Shown here: positions 25,435-35,173 of the stretch, piece after piece
Layout: every line of letters begins with the position of its first letter
Numbering within the stretch: position 1 is the stretch's first letter
Origin: Actinomycetota bacterium
GTDB taxonomy: Bacteria > Actinomycetota > Geothermincolia > Geothermincolales > RBG-13-55-18
Reading direction: 5' to 3'
Length of the DNA: 57,929 bases
Assembly: GCA_016931915.1 (NCBI GenBank)
Contig: JAFGDU010000057.1
Location: forward strand, 1-57,929
Translations under genes and position numbers: made by a program
The notes under the pieces: model-generated
The model's input: only the letters and a program-made list of their open reading frames with translations
Database searches by the model: none
Told to the model about the DNA's origin: nothing

Positions 25435-25808
25435 TTCCCAACATAATCCATAAGAACGAACAAATCAACATAGGTCAAATCTACGGTGGAGAACCATAGC
25501 CGCCCCGCTGGTTTTGTGCCTATTCGGAAGATGTCAGGATAAGCTGTTGCTGAACTCGAACGGTTTGCTTGACCGAAGAGTAACATAGTGTTATATATAC
25601 TTAAGCTTGCTTTAGTAAGTCCTGGATGGGCTATTGGGTACCAACTTTTTAAAGCCTCATTATAGTGGTTCTTTCGCGCTCATAGAGAGTTAAAGGAGAT
25701 AACGTAATTCAAGCAATTTAGTTATACAATCCTACGATATTTTTAAATGATCATAATCCAGACAGATAGATGGCGCAGATTATTTGTAGACTATTTTAGG
25801 GGGGCATC
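25435..25808. other. AT-rich intergenic region before the giant lipoprotein gene
   Basis: About 370 bp with no supported gene. From here the base composition falls well below the flanking DNA and stays low through most of 25.5-33.1 kb. AGGGGGG (25798-25804) is the ribosome site for ATG 25809. TATATATAC and TTTTTAAA stretches could host promoters, but none is convincing. Confidence 0.5.
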
Positions 25809-28800
25809 ATGCAGTTAAGAAAGCCCGTCATCAGATTATTTCTTACAATAGCAGCAACAGTCACTTTACTATCTGCTTGCATCATTATTCCCTTTGGCGA
25901 AGAGACAGAGGCGTCAATACTAATTCCTGAAAAGCTGCAACCTCTGAGCTCTTTCCCATATCCTCAGGATGAAGGGGGTGCAAGTATTGAAATTTCAAAC
26001 CTTGTATACTTGAATAGTAACCTCGTGACAATGGATAGTAATGGCAATATATTCACCTTTGATGCAAATAATGGACAATTGCTCGATAAAGTAGCATCTG
26101 AGATATCAGGGAACATCAGTGGCCTTACTACAGATCATCAATCCCTTTACGCAAATATCAATTACGAAAAGGAGATATATAAATTAGATGTAGATACAGG
26201 ATCAATTCTGCAAACAATAGAATTCGAGGAAAATACGTTTGACTTTATTAGATCAATGACATATCTCGATGGATATATCTACGCAGCGGTAGCCTCGCAG
26301 GTATACGGGAACCCTTCAATAATCAGCATTGATCCGTCTACCGGAATATGGCAAGAGAGCTTTAACGCTGAACATCTTCTTGGCGAAATGATCGATACGT
26401 TCATTCTAAGCTCAGACGGAAACAATCTTGTCCTAGGGACTAGGAATTCACACGCTCCGCATGATCCATATTTTGAAAGTCGTATACATATCTTATCTAC
26501 AGGTGGAGACATCCTTGCCTATTTTACTTGCGTATTCCAGGAGGGAGAGGGCCCAGTTCCTCCTGCTATTGCTGCAGATCAAGACACGCTTTTTATACCT
26601 GATTGGTATACGAGGCAGGTATATATATACAGAAGTACACTATACACATCCGTCATTGAAGCAATAGCGCCTGACAACGGATATACAGGGGACGAGATAA
26701 CAATTACCGGTAAGGGCTTTGGACAGAATCGTGAATCCTCAATAGTAAGCTTTGCTGGAGTGGACGCTTCTGAGTATTTGAGCTGGTCTGATACAGAGAT
26801 TAGAACTAGGGTACCAATTGGGTCAGCATCAGGTCCTGTGTCTGTTAGAAACTCTGATGGTTTCTCTAACCGGATTCAATTCACCTTATACGCACCAGGT
26901 GAATATTGGGGAGAAAGAGATGAGTTTACATATGTACGCGCCGTTTCTGCAATAGATACGAATAACGTTTGGGCGGTTTCATCACCAGACCTTCTTTTCT
27001 ATGATGGCACGAAATGGAATAGGCAATTAGAAGTTGAGGAAGGGCCCCAAGATATTTTTATTCTTGATGAAAATCATATGTGGGTAGTGGGCTGCAATGG
27101 ACTAATACTATTCTATGATGGTAATTCATGGATTTATCAGGATAGTGGAATCAATGAGTCACTTGGTTCAGTCTATGCCTTAGACGAAAACCACGTTTGG
27201 GTCGCTGGAGCATATGGGACAATTCTCTTCTTCGATGGAACCTCGTGGTCAATGCAAGATAGCGGAGCTGGTCATGATTATCTTTGGGGCATTTACGCTG
27301 CTGATAGTAGTAATGTTTGGGCTGTAGGGGATAGTGGAAACATATATTTCTACGATGGCACATCTTGGATATCACAAGATATTGGTATAAGATTCCGCGG
27401 AATAAAGGGGCTAGATAAAGATCATATTTGGGCTGTAGGGAATTACGGGATTATATATTTCTACGATGGTTTGTCTTGGGCAATGCAAGATAGCGGGACA
27501 ACAAATGCATTATACAGCGTTTATCCGCTTGATACTTCCCATGTTTGGGCAGTAGGGAGCAATGAAACAATTCTATTTTCTGATGGCATTTCCTGGAGCT
27601 CACAGGCTTGTGGTGACACGTGCGCAAAAGAAAGTCTCCTAGATGTATATGCGTTGGACCTAAATAATGTTTGGGCAGTAGGAGAAGGAGGCGAGATCCT
27701 TTTCTGGGATGGTGCTTCATGGTTACTTCAAGAGAGCGACTTCGTTAACAACTTGGGTGGTATAACGGCAGCTGATGAATCCAACGTTTGGGCGGTTTCG
27801 CCTCATGGTGAAATCCTATATTGTGGCGCAACATCTTATGTTTCACAGACAAGTGGGGTTCAAGGTCATCTATACAGTATATCTTCTGCAAGTACAGAAG
27901 AAGTATGGGCGGTAGGTGAGAATGGAAGCATCTTATATTTCGATGGTATGTCATGGGACCAGCAATCCAGCGGAACAGATAAGAGATTATTCGCAGTCTT
28001 TGCTTTAGATGAGAATCATGTATGGGCCGCCGGAAGCTATGGAGTGATTCTCTTCTACGATGGAGAAACATGGATGCCACAACCTAGTGGTACTTCCGAG
28101 AGAATATATGATCTTTACGCATTCGATAGCAGTCATGTATGGGCAGTTGGATGCAATGGAACAATCCTCTTCTTTGACGGGAATTCTTGGATACAGCAAG
28201 TCAGTGGAGTCTCAACTTCCCTATACGGGGTCACAGCATATGGGCCTGATGGTGTCTGGGCTGTCGGAGGAGACGCAAGGCCATTGTTTTTCAACGGTAG
28301 CTCTTGGTGTTTATTCGATAGAGTTGTATCTCAGAGCTTATATGGAGTAACAGCTGTTGACGAAAACCATGTGTGGGTTGCAGGCGGCAGAGGCGAGTTG
28401 TGGTTCTTCGACGGCTCTTCGTGGGCACCCCAGGAAAGCGCAACTTCCGAATGGCTCTATGGAATTACCGCAATAGACAGAAATCATATATATGTTGTTG
28501 GGGATACTGGCATGTATGCATATAAAGATATCTGTGAACCAAAAATATCAAACATTTCACCGCAGGTAGGTTATGCTGGAACAGAGATTACGATTTCTGG
28601 TTCGAGTTTTGGAGAAAACCAAAACTCTTCGTATATAAACTTCACAGGCACACTCATATCAGACTGCATTACCTGGTCAGATTCGGAAATCAGATTGACT
28701 GTACCAGGAGGATCCTCATCTGGTTTTGTAAGGGTAATAACACCGTTTGGTGAATCAAATAATGAATATTTTGAGATAACAGCCTCATACATTGATAGTA

Positions 28801-31800
28801 TTTCACCAAATTATGGAATAATAAGTGATGAAGTTACAATTAATGGCTCAAATTTTGGAGATACGAAAGATGACTCCATTGTGGTCTTCTCAGAGGTTGA
28901 AGCTTTAAATTATCTTTCTTGGTCTGATAACGAGATAGTCGTTGAGGTACCTCCTGGGGCGACATCCGGTGAAGTTAAAGTAATTACAGTAGAAGGTGGG
29001 TCAAACGGTGTTGCCTTCACAGTACTAGTACACATTGATTCCATTACGCCGGAACAAGGCGCTGTTGGCGCAGAAGTCACCATAACTGGTTCTAGCTTTG
29101 GGAGCTCACAGGAAGATTCTGTAGTCAATTTCTCAGGCGTAGATGCAACTGACTATATCTCTTGGGATGATGGCCAGATTGAGGTCCTAGTCCCCGAGGA
29201 TGCTGCTTCGGGAGAGGTGAAAGTCATAACGTCTGAGGAGGAGTCAAACGGGGTTCAATTCCATGTATTGTTGTTCCCCATTATTGATATGGATTGGGAG
29301 CAATATGGGCCATATTCATTAATGATTAACAGCCGAACATCATTTGGCGATACTTTAGCAATATCGCCAGCTGACTCAAATATTGTCTATTACAATCATG
29401 CAGGTTCTTTCTATAAGAGTGAAAACTGTGGTTCTAGCTGGGAAATGATAAACAGACAGGATGCAGAAGATATCATCGACTATTCGCTGGTTGCCGATGT
29501 CTTGAATCCCCAGAAGGTATTTGCGGTTTTTAGAAACAGAAATTACAAAGGGGAGCTGCATGTTTCTGTCGATGGGGGTACAAGCTGGAGCAATCTTGGG
29601 GGCTCTTTCTTCGATATTGCACAAAGTGATCAGGATGCCAGCCTCCTTTACGCAGTAGATAGTGAAAATATTTTGCAAAAGAGCGAAGACGGTGGGCTAA
29701 CTTGGCAGCCTACGAGCGTCAACGCGGCAGTCGCGAGTCCTCCAAGTGGATTTTACCAAAGGTCAGCCAAGGTCATTGTATGCCCTAGCGACGATCAATG
29801 TGTCTATACCAGCTATGAATGGGATTACTTTGTGCCTGAGCCAGATTGGGATTGGCTTACATATGGAATGATAGTAAAGACGGAAGATGGCGGCGCAACT
29901 TCTGAAGTGGTCTATGAGGGACGAGCCAACCTCTGGCTTGCGGTCTCACCTGATGATTCAGATATGGTATATGCAAGCTCCCCCAATGGTAAATGCCTGA
30001 GAACTGCCGATGGTGGAGATACTTGGATTGCGATAGATACTGGTTATCCAGCAGAGGCTAGTGGACCGGTAGTCATTGATCCGCTAGACGCAGATACTGT
30101 GTACCTTTTCACTTGTAGTGATCTTTTCTTTCCTTTTGGTAATCCAGATTGGGAGAGTTATCTGCTTAAGAGCACAGATGGAGGAGGAAGCTGGTTTGAG
30201 ATAGAAACGGGCCTCCCATCCAGTAGTTTTGAATTTGGCTTATGGGTTGATCCTAATAACCCGAATAACTTGTATGCACAAGAGATAATATCTGGGCTGT
30301 ATAAGACATCGGATGAGGGAATGAATTGGTCATCAGCGTGTGAAGGTATAAATATCTCGGTCAACTTGATAACCTGTGACCCTCAAAGCAGCGAAGTGTT
30401 TTCGGCTTGTGGTGACATTGCTCTTGATGCAACCATTGGCGGTGCCTTCCGATCCTATAACAATGCTGGCAGCTGGGAATCGATTACAAACCTTGGTTTT
30501 TACAATCCTGTCCTATCGGAAATATTAATCGATCAGGAAGATCCCGATTATATCTATGCCGCCTCTGTTACTGGGGGTCCATTTGAGGCAGGTGTTTGGA
30601 TAAGTGATGATGGCGGTGTCAATTGGGGCCTAGCTGAATCGCCAGTTGGTACGCCATGGGCTGAAGGGACCGGTTTTGGTCTTGGAGTAACAGCAATGGC
30701 GAATACGCCTGATGAACCTTCGACTATATATGCTTTGAAACGTGGAAGGGATGGCGATGGCTATCCAATGACACAAGTATGCAGAAGCGTAGATAAGGGA
30801 GAAACATGGGAATATAGGGGAAGCGTTCAGATGTCGTGGTATGATCGGGACTATATTGCCATAGACGCAGCGTCTATCGATACGATATACATAGCATCTG
30901 GCAACTTCGACCGCGATTATCATGGCTCCACACCTGTCTATAAATCAACAGATGGGGGGTCAACATGGCAAGCACTAGCCATTCCATATAACGTTTTTTC
31001 TTGCCTAGTTACACACCCCAGCACTCCAGGTCTCGTGTATATAGGTGGAAGAGCAATGGATGGCTATGCCAATCCGATTAATAAACCGGCACTGTATCGT
31101 AGTGATGACAGCGGCGAGACAGGTGAAATGTTCATCCCTGATATAGTTGTTCCAGGCTTTGACTCGCCAGTTGTCAAGTGTATGTGTTTGAACCCTGATA
31201 ATTCCGAACAAGTCTACGCAGTAGTAGGGCAATATTCGCGTTTTGATTCCGGACCCGCAACACTTCTTATGTTTGATGCGACCGAAGAGGTATGGTATGA
31301 GCTCGAGACTACAAGTATACCCGACGCTCAGGCGCTTGACATGGCATGCAGCAGGGATTATCTCTATCTGGCGACAAACAACGGTGTGTTCAGGTCAGCT
31401 CTTACTGACTATAATAAGTCGTTCAACGCCTCTACGCAGGAAGATCAGACCCTTACGACTGAAGCAGGTGATGCCATTACTGTACCGCCAGGTGCCCTTT
31501 CGGAGGATGTTGAGGTATCACTGAGCATTCTATCCTCCGAGGATCTTCCGGAACCGCCAGGAGGAGTTGCCAAGATTGCAAGAGCCTTCGATTTCGGTCC
31601 GGATGGACTAACATTCCAGCAACCGGCTACGGTTGTCTTCACCTATACAGAGGATGAGTTGGATGGGGCAAACGAGGAGGATCTCCAGGTCTATTACTAC
31701 GATAGTGTGACCTCGAGTTGGCAGCTTATAGCAGGAGTAATAGATACAGAACAGAACACTATCACATGCACCATAGATCACTTCACTACCTTCGCAATCA

Positions 31801-33095
31801 TGGCAGCCGACACACAGCCTCCCGAGATCTCCATCACCTCTCCTCTTGATGCAAGCGAGATCATGGGGATAGTGGATTTCTCCGCCCAGGCCTCGGACAA
31901 TGTAAAGCTGTGGAAGGTCGAGTTCTATCTGGACGGCAATCTCCTCGAAGCGGATACGGCTGAGCCCTACGTACACAGTCTTGATACAGGATTTATTGCA
32001 CCTGGAGTGCACACCCTTACTGCAATTGCACATGATACCGCAGGCCTCACTGTATCCGACTCCATTCAGGTAAGGGTCAAGGCAGAACAGGAGACGACAA
32101 CCCTGGCTCTCGCCAAACCGCAGCCCGTACAGTACTCCGATCAATCAACCATCGAAGCTACACTTCTAGACGAAGGCGGCCAGCCCCTCGAAGGCAAGCC
32201 AATAGCTTTCTCATTGGAAGGGGTTGAAGAGAGTATTCAGACAGATGCTACGGGCATTGCGGTTTGGGCGCCTCAGATAACCTTGTCCGAGGGAAGTTAC
32301 ACGATCGATGCTGTTTTCGAGGGAGACGTAGGCTATCTGGACAGCAATGGGTCAACGACAATTGAAGTTAGCAAAGAGAATGCATCCACAATTTACAACG
32401 GTGACTATCTCAAGCAAATTAACGATCCGGTGCAGCTCTCAGCGGAGGTATCGGAGGAGACAGACGAGAGCTATGGAGAGATCGTCAATGCCGGAACGGT
32501 CACCTTCCAGGTCTACGACTCACAAGGAGCATTGATAAGGGAGGTAATTGCCCCCGTAACCGAGATGGAACCTGGCAAAGGGAAGGCAGAGATAACAACC
32601 GACCCGCTACCAACCAATGTCTACACAGTAAAATCCATACTCAATCAGAACGGCTACTACTTCGCGCTGGAGGATACGTCACAGCTCGTGATCTATGACC
32701 CTGAAGGAGGATACACGACGGGAGCGGGTTCATACTGGGAAGGCTGGGATAGGAAGAGCTTCGGGTTCGATGTGCACTATTCTTACTATGGGCCGCTTGC
32801 ACCTAATGGCTACCTGACCTTCACAGACTGGTCCTGCTTCTGGGATCCACTTTATATAACGGCTACTGAGTTCGCCTGGTTGGTGATACCTTCGGATACG
32901 GATATCGCCTATGTTGCTGGAGCGTGCAAGTATGATGGCCAATACGGCTATACCTTCAACTTAGTGGTCGAGGATGATGGATGCTGGTGGTGGTCCGATG
33001 ACACTTTCCATATCACCGTTAAGGATTCAAGCAACCAGATTGTCTACGAATCGCAGGGGGAGGTAAGCCTCGGAGGTATTTTGGTCCACCATTGA
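25809..33095 (+). CDS. Giant multidomain surface lipoprotein (beta-propeller, IPT/TIG, BNR, ZU5 and Ig-like domains)
   Basis: 2428 residues with a lipobox signal peptide (TVTLLSAC, Cys23). Visible order: a propeller-like N-terminal region (about 40-280); IPT/TIG domain (about 281-365, IAPDNGYTGDEITITGKGFG); about 14 repeats of roughly 42 residues with core WAVGxxGxILFFDGxSWxxQ (about 385-907), enough for two seven-bladed propellers; three IPT/TIG domains (about 913-1155); a long BNR/sortilin-like region (about 1175-1870, KSEDGGLTWQP, RSVDKGETWEY); a ZU5-like domain (about 1878-1998, AGDAITVPPGALSEDVEVSL); two Ig-like domains (about 2003-2190); and a Trp/Tyr-rich C-terminal domain. It is probably a surface adhesin or polymer-binding protein. 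No sortase or S-layer motif seen. AT-rich compared with the flanks, suggesting transfer. Confidence 0.88.
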   Translation: MQLRKPVIRLFLTIAATVTLLSACIIIPFGEETEASILIPEKLQPLSSFPYPQDEGGASIEISNLVYLNSNLVTMDSNGNIFTFDANNGQLLDKVASEISGNISGLTTDHQSLYANINYEKEIYKLDVDTGSILQTIEFEENTFDFIRSMTYLDGYIYAAVASQVYGNPSIISIDPSTGIWQESFNAEHLLGEMIDTFILSSDGNNLVLGTRNSHAPHDPYFESRIHILSTGGDILAYFTCVFQEGEGPVPPAIAADQDTLFIPDWYTRQVYIYRSTLYTSVIEAIAPDNGYTGDEITITGKGFGQNRESSIVSFAGVDASEYLSWSDTEIRTRVPIGSASGPVSVRNSDGFSNRIQFTLYAPGEYWGERDEFTYVRAVSAIDTNNVWAVSSPDLLFYDGTKWNRQLEVEEGPQDIFILDENHMWVVGCNGLILFYDGNSWIYQDSGINESLGSVYALDENHVWVAGAYGTILFFDGTSWSMQDSGAGHDYLWGIYAADSSNVWAVGDSGNIYFYDGTSWISQDIGIRFRGIKGLDKDHIWAVGNYGIIYFYDGLSWAMQDSGTTNALYSVYPLDTSHVWAVGSNETILFSDGISWSSQACGDTCAKESLLDVYALDLNNVWAVGEGGEILFWDGASWLLQESDFVNNLGGITAADESNVWAVSPHGEILYCGATSYVSQTSGVQGHLYSISSASTEEVWAVGENGSILYFDGMSWDQQSSGTDKRLFAVFALDENHVWAAGSYGVILFYDGETWMPQPSGTSERIYDLYAFDSSHVWAVGCNGTILFFDGNSWIQQVSGVSTSLYGVTAYGPDGVWAVGGDARPLFFNGSSWCLFDRVVSQSLYGVTAVDENHVWVAGGRGELWFFDGSSWAPQESATSEWLYGITAIDRNHIYVVGDTGMYAYKDICEPKISNISPQVGYAGTEITISGSSFGENQNSSYINFTGTLISDCITWSDSEIRLTVPGGSSSGFVRVITPFGESNNEYFEITASYIDSISPNYGIISDEVTINGSNFGDTKDDSIVVFSEVEALNYLSWSDNEIVVEVPPGATSGEVKVITVEGGSNGVAFTVLVHIDSITPEQGAVGAEVTITGSSFGSSQEDSVVNFSGVDATDYISWDDGQIEVLVPEDAASGEVKVITSEEESNGVQFHVLLFPIIDMDWEQYGPYSLMINSRTSFGDTLAISPADSNIVYYNHAGSFYKSENCGSSWEMINRQDAEDIIDYSLVADVLNPQKVFAVFRNRNYKGELHVSVDGGTSWSNLGGSFFDIAQSDQDASLLYAVDSENILQKSEDGGLTWQPTSVNAAVASPPSGFYQRSAKVIVCPSDDQCVYTSYEWDYFVPEPDWDWLTYGMIVKTEDGGATSEVVYEGRANLWLAVSPDDSDMVYASSPNGKCLRTADGGDTWIAIDTGYPAEASGPVVIDPLDADTVYLFTCSDLFFPFGNPDWESYLLKSTDGGGSWFEIETGLPSSSFEFGLWVDPNNPNNLYAQEIISGLYKTSDEGMNWSSACEGINISVNLITCDPQSSEVFSACGDIALDATIGGAFRSYNNAGSWESITNLGFYNPVLSEILIDQEDPDYIYAASVTGGPFEAGVWISDDGGVNWGLAESPVGTPWAEGTGFGLGVTAMANTPDEPSTIYALKRGRDGDGYPMTQVCRSVDKGETWEYRGSVQMSWYDRDYIAIDAASIDTIYIASGNFDRDYHGSTPVYKSTDGGSTWQALAIPYNVFSCLVTHPSTPGLVYIGGRAMDGYANPINKPALYRSDDSGETGEMFIPDIVVPGFDSPVVKCMCLNPDNSEQVYAVVGQYSRFDSGPATLLMFDATEEVWYELETTSIPDAQALDMACSRDYLYLATNNGVFRSALTDYNKSFNASTQEDQTLTTEAGDAITVPPGALSEDVEVSLSILSSEDLPEPPGGVAKIARAFDFGPDGLTFQQPATVVFTYTEDELDGANEEDLQVYYYDSVTSSWQLIAGVIDTEQNTITCTIDHFTTFAIMAADTQPPEISITSPLDASEIMGIVDFSAQASDNVKLWKVEFYLDGNLLEADTAEPYVHSLDTGFIAPGVHTLTAIAHDTAGLTVSDSIQVRVKAEQETTTLALAKPQPVQYSDQSTIEATLLDEGGQPLEGKPIAFSLEGVEESIQTDATGIAVWAPQITLSEGSYTIDAVFEGDVGYLDSNGSTTIEVSKENASTIYNGDYLKQINDPVQLSAEVSEETDESYGEIVNAGTVTFQVYDSQGALIREVIAPVTEMEPGKGKAEITTDPLPTNVYTVKSILNQNGYYFALEDTSQLVIYDPEGGYTTGAGSYWEGWDRKSFGFDVHYSYYGPLAPNGYLTFTDWSCFWDPLYITATEFAWLVIPSDTDIAYVAGACKYDGQYGYTFNLVVEDDGCWWWSDDTFHITVKDSSNQIVYESQGEVSLGGILVHH

Positions 33096-33114
33096 GAGCG
33101 TAATAATGTAAGAA

Positions 33115-33140
33115 AGAGAGCGGGGCTTGCTCCGCTCTCT
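33115..33140 (+). terminator. Terminator after the giant lipoprotein gene
   Basis: Nine-bp stem AGAGAGCGG / CCGCTCTCT around GGCTTGCT, which can extend by two more pairs, 20 bp past the stop codon. No long T tract. Confidence 0.65.
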
Positions 33141-33296
33141 CGTCATCTAACTGAATTATGACCTAATAACTTGCCGTTTTATGGAGTATTATTTTTGTCC
33201 AACTTGCCAGGACATGCTGGTAGACACCGCTGCGAAGCACCGCTTTGATTGGATGACCACAGGAGGGGCAGCACGCCTTACCAAGCTACTGTTTTC

Positions 33297-33704
33297 TCAG
33301 AACTGGTATTCCTTCAAGGGGAGAACTTCTGCCATGCTTTGATAGTGTTTGTCGATGTGGATGAGGTATAGATCGTAGGTTATTGCTGCAGTGCCGATTA
33401 AGACATCAATCGCGGGGACAGTAACACCTTTCCTTCTCAGGACAAACATATTGTCGACTGCATCATGCCATATGTCATCTCTGATCTGGGCAAGGTGGAA
33501 GAGGGAGAAGGTATCTCGCAGTTCCTTGAGTTTCTTCTTGTTCTTGATGCCAGCTGCCAGTTCTAGCAGAACAGGTTCGGTAATGACGACCCTGTCTTCC
33601 CTGATTAAATGCTGAACCTGTTCGCCAATATCGGAATCCGCGGAATCCTTTTTGTAGAATTCGATCCAGGCCGAGGTATCGAGTAATACTAGGTTGTTAT
33701 CCAT
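33297..33704 (-). CDS. vapC: VapC-type PIN-domain toxin
   Basis: PIN-domain ribonuclease of 135 residues. The acidic metal-binding set is visible: Asp9 in LVLLDTSAWIEF, Glu48 in TEPVLLELAAG, Asp100 in VPAIDVLIGTAAI and Asp118 in LIHIDKHYQSM. Known VapC toxins cut tRNA or rRNA in a magnesium-dependent way; the target here is unknown. Its start overlaps the stop of the antitoxin gene by 8 bases (ATGGATAA), normal for VapBC operons. It follows the terminator of the giant lipoprotein gene on the opposite strand. Confidence 0.92.
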   Translation of the reverse strand: MDNNLVLLDTSAWIEFYKKDSADSDIGEQVQHLIREDRVVITEPVLLELAAGIKNKKKLKELRDTFSLFHLAQIRDDIWHDAVDNMFVLRRKGVTVPAIDVLIGTAAITYDLYLIHIDKHYQSMAEVLPLKEYQF

Positions 33705-33903
33705 TGTTTCGTAACAATCCTAGCTCTTCGTGGGTGAGTTCCGATAATGCGGACCCCCTCTGGAGGGCCGCATTCTTTAACTTATCTTGCCTGATTATCA
33801 TCTTCAGCCCTTCGTCTACCACCTTTTTCGTGGTTCTTATCCCCGAGACTCTTTTCGCCTCTGATAGTAATCTGTCGTCTATTTCGAGGGTCGTTCTTGG
33901 CAT
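33697..33903 (-). CDS. vapB: VapB-type antitoxin
   Basis: Antitoxin of 68 residues with the ribbon-helix-helix start MPRTTLEIDDRLLSEAKRVS and GIRTTKKVVDEGLKMII, typical of VapB proteins of the DUF2191 type that bind VapC and repress their own operon. ATG 33903 has GGAGG at ideal spacing; an upstream in-frame start at 33927 is less likely. The first gene of the pair, it overlaps VapC by 8 bases. The DNA just upstream (33905-33960) is very AT-rich and presumably holds the promoter and autoregulatory site. Confidence 0.9.
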   Translation of the reverse strand: MPRTTLEIDDRLLSEAKRVSGIRTTKKVVDEGLKMIIRQDKLKNAALQRGSALSELTHEELGLLRNNG

Positions 33904-34148
33904 TATTTCCTCCTTCCAGATATGCATAATATAATAAAATTATATATATAGAATATACCTGAATAGCATATTAATAACAACTAGGATTTTCTGCCTATTG
34001 CTGGTGGCCACCGGAAGGGTAATCACCTGATTTTTTCTTGCATATGAAAATGTTTGCCGAACCAGTTTTCTGGGTAATCATTCCTTTGGGGCAATTACTC
34101 GTGGACAAGGGTTTTACCAGGTGAATGCCTAGAGAAAGGGGTGGTCTC

Positions 34149-35093
34149 ATGCCGAGTCTAGCCTTCAGGTTGCTCAGGCCCTTTGTGCGCTTTAACGCTC
34201 TGTTGTGCGCTAGGACCATTTATCCTATCGGCTATCAGAGGTTCTACCTGGATCGCGTAATGCCGGCAATGGATCTAACGAAGTTCCCATGCGAGTGCGA
34301 ACGAATAACGATAAACGAAATGTCAGCCGCCTGGTTTGACCCGCCAGGAGCGGACAAGGACCGCGTCCTCCTCTATATACATGGTGGCGGCTGGGTTGTG
34401 GGCAGCATCAATTCCCACAAGAGAATCGCGGGCGAGATAGCAAAGGTCGCGGGCTGCCGGGCACTGATGGTGGATTACAGGTTAGCACCCGAACACAAGT
34501 TTCCCGCTGCTGTTGACGACTGCGTGGCTTCCTACCGGTGGCTTCTGTCCCAGGGGTATCGCCCCGAGAACATCGTCATTGCCGGAGATTCCGCGGGTGG
34601 GGGATTGACGATGTCGACGCTCGTGGCGTTGCGGGATGCAGGAGACCCGCTGCCGGCTGCGGGGATGCTTCTGTGCCCTGGTACGGATATGACCCTCGAA
34701 GGGGGAAGCATCATCAGCAATGCGCGCAAGGACGCGATGCTGAATGAGAAGATCGCGAGGATGTGGGCAGGCCTGTATATCGGGGATGCCGACCCCAGGG
34801 ACCCGCTTGCCTCGCCGGTATATGCGAACCTGGAAGGCCTCCCTCCCTTATACATACAGGCAGGATCGGGCGAAATCATTCTGGATTGTGCCAGGCAGAT
34901 GGCTGAGGCTGCGGAGAGCTGCAGCGTGCCGGTCGAGCTGGACATATTCGATGAGATGTTCCATGACTGGCAGTTGTTCTTCAACTTCATACCCGAAGGA
35001 AGAGATGCCGTAGACAGGCTGGGCAGGTTCTGCAGGGAGAAGATGGAAGCTGCTGCGGAAGACAGGGAGGGCGTTAGAGCCCAGCCGGCTTGA
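34149..35093 (+). CDS. HSL-family alpha/beta-hydrolase (esterase)
   Basis: Carboxylesterase/lipase of about 314 residues in the hormone-sensitive-lipase family. Oxyanion motif YIHGGGWVVGS (about residues 80-90), nucleophile elbow VIAGDSAGGG with the Ser in GDSAG, catalytic Asp probably in VELDIFDEMF and His in MFHDWQLFF. The V-DYRLAPEHKFPAAV block is diagnostic. ATG 34149 is preferred (GAAAGGGG upstream); ATG 34125 has poor spacing. It is followed after 80 bp by the FAD-linked oxidase on the same strand, so the two may serve one catabolic step, with the ester substrate unknown. Confidence 0.92.
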   Translation: MPSLAFRLLRPFVRFNALLCARTIYPIGYQRFYLDRVMPAMDLTKFPCECERITINEMSAAWFDPPGADKDRVLLYIHGGGWVVGSINSHKRIAGEIAKVAGCRALMVDYRLAPEHKFPAAVDDCVASYRWLLSQGYRPENIVIAGDSAGGGLTMSTLVALRDAGDPLPAAGMLLCPGTDMTLEGGSIISNARKDAMLNEKIARMWAGLYIGDADPRDPLASPVYANLEGLPPLYIQAGSGEIILDCARQMAEAAESCSVPVELDIFDEMFHDWQLFFNFIPEGRDAVDRLGRFCREKMEAAAEDREGVRAQPA

Positions 35094-35173
35094 GCTCAAC
35101 CGTGAGGTCGGTAGAGCTGGACATGATGTGGGGTCGATAGGACTTTTGTAGCATAAGGATCTAGGGGTAGAAC

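Noticed and set aside
25435..25808. Riboswitch upstream of the giant lipoprotein
   Set aside because: No known aptamer pattern was recognised; the DNA is simply AT-rich.
26930..28530. Repetitive DNA of the giant gene as a CRISPR-like or tandem satellite array
   Set aside because: The periodicity is at protein level (WAVGxxG..FFDGxSW), with diverged DNA and an open frame throughout.
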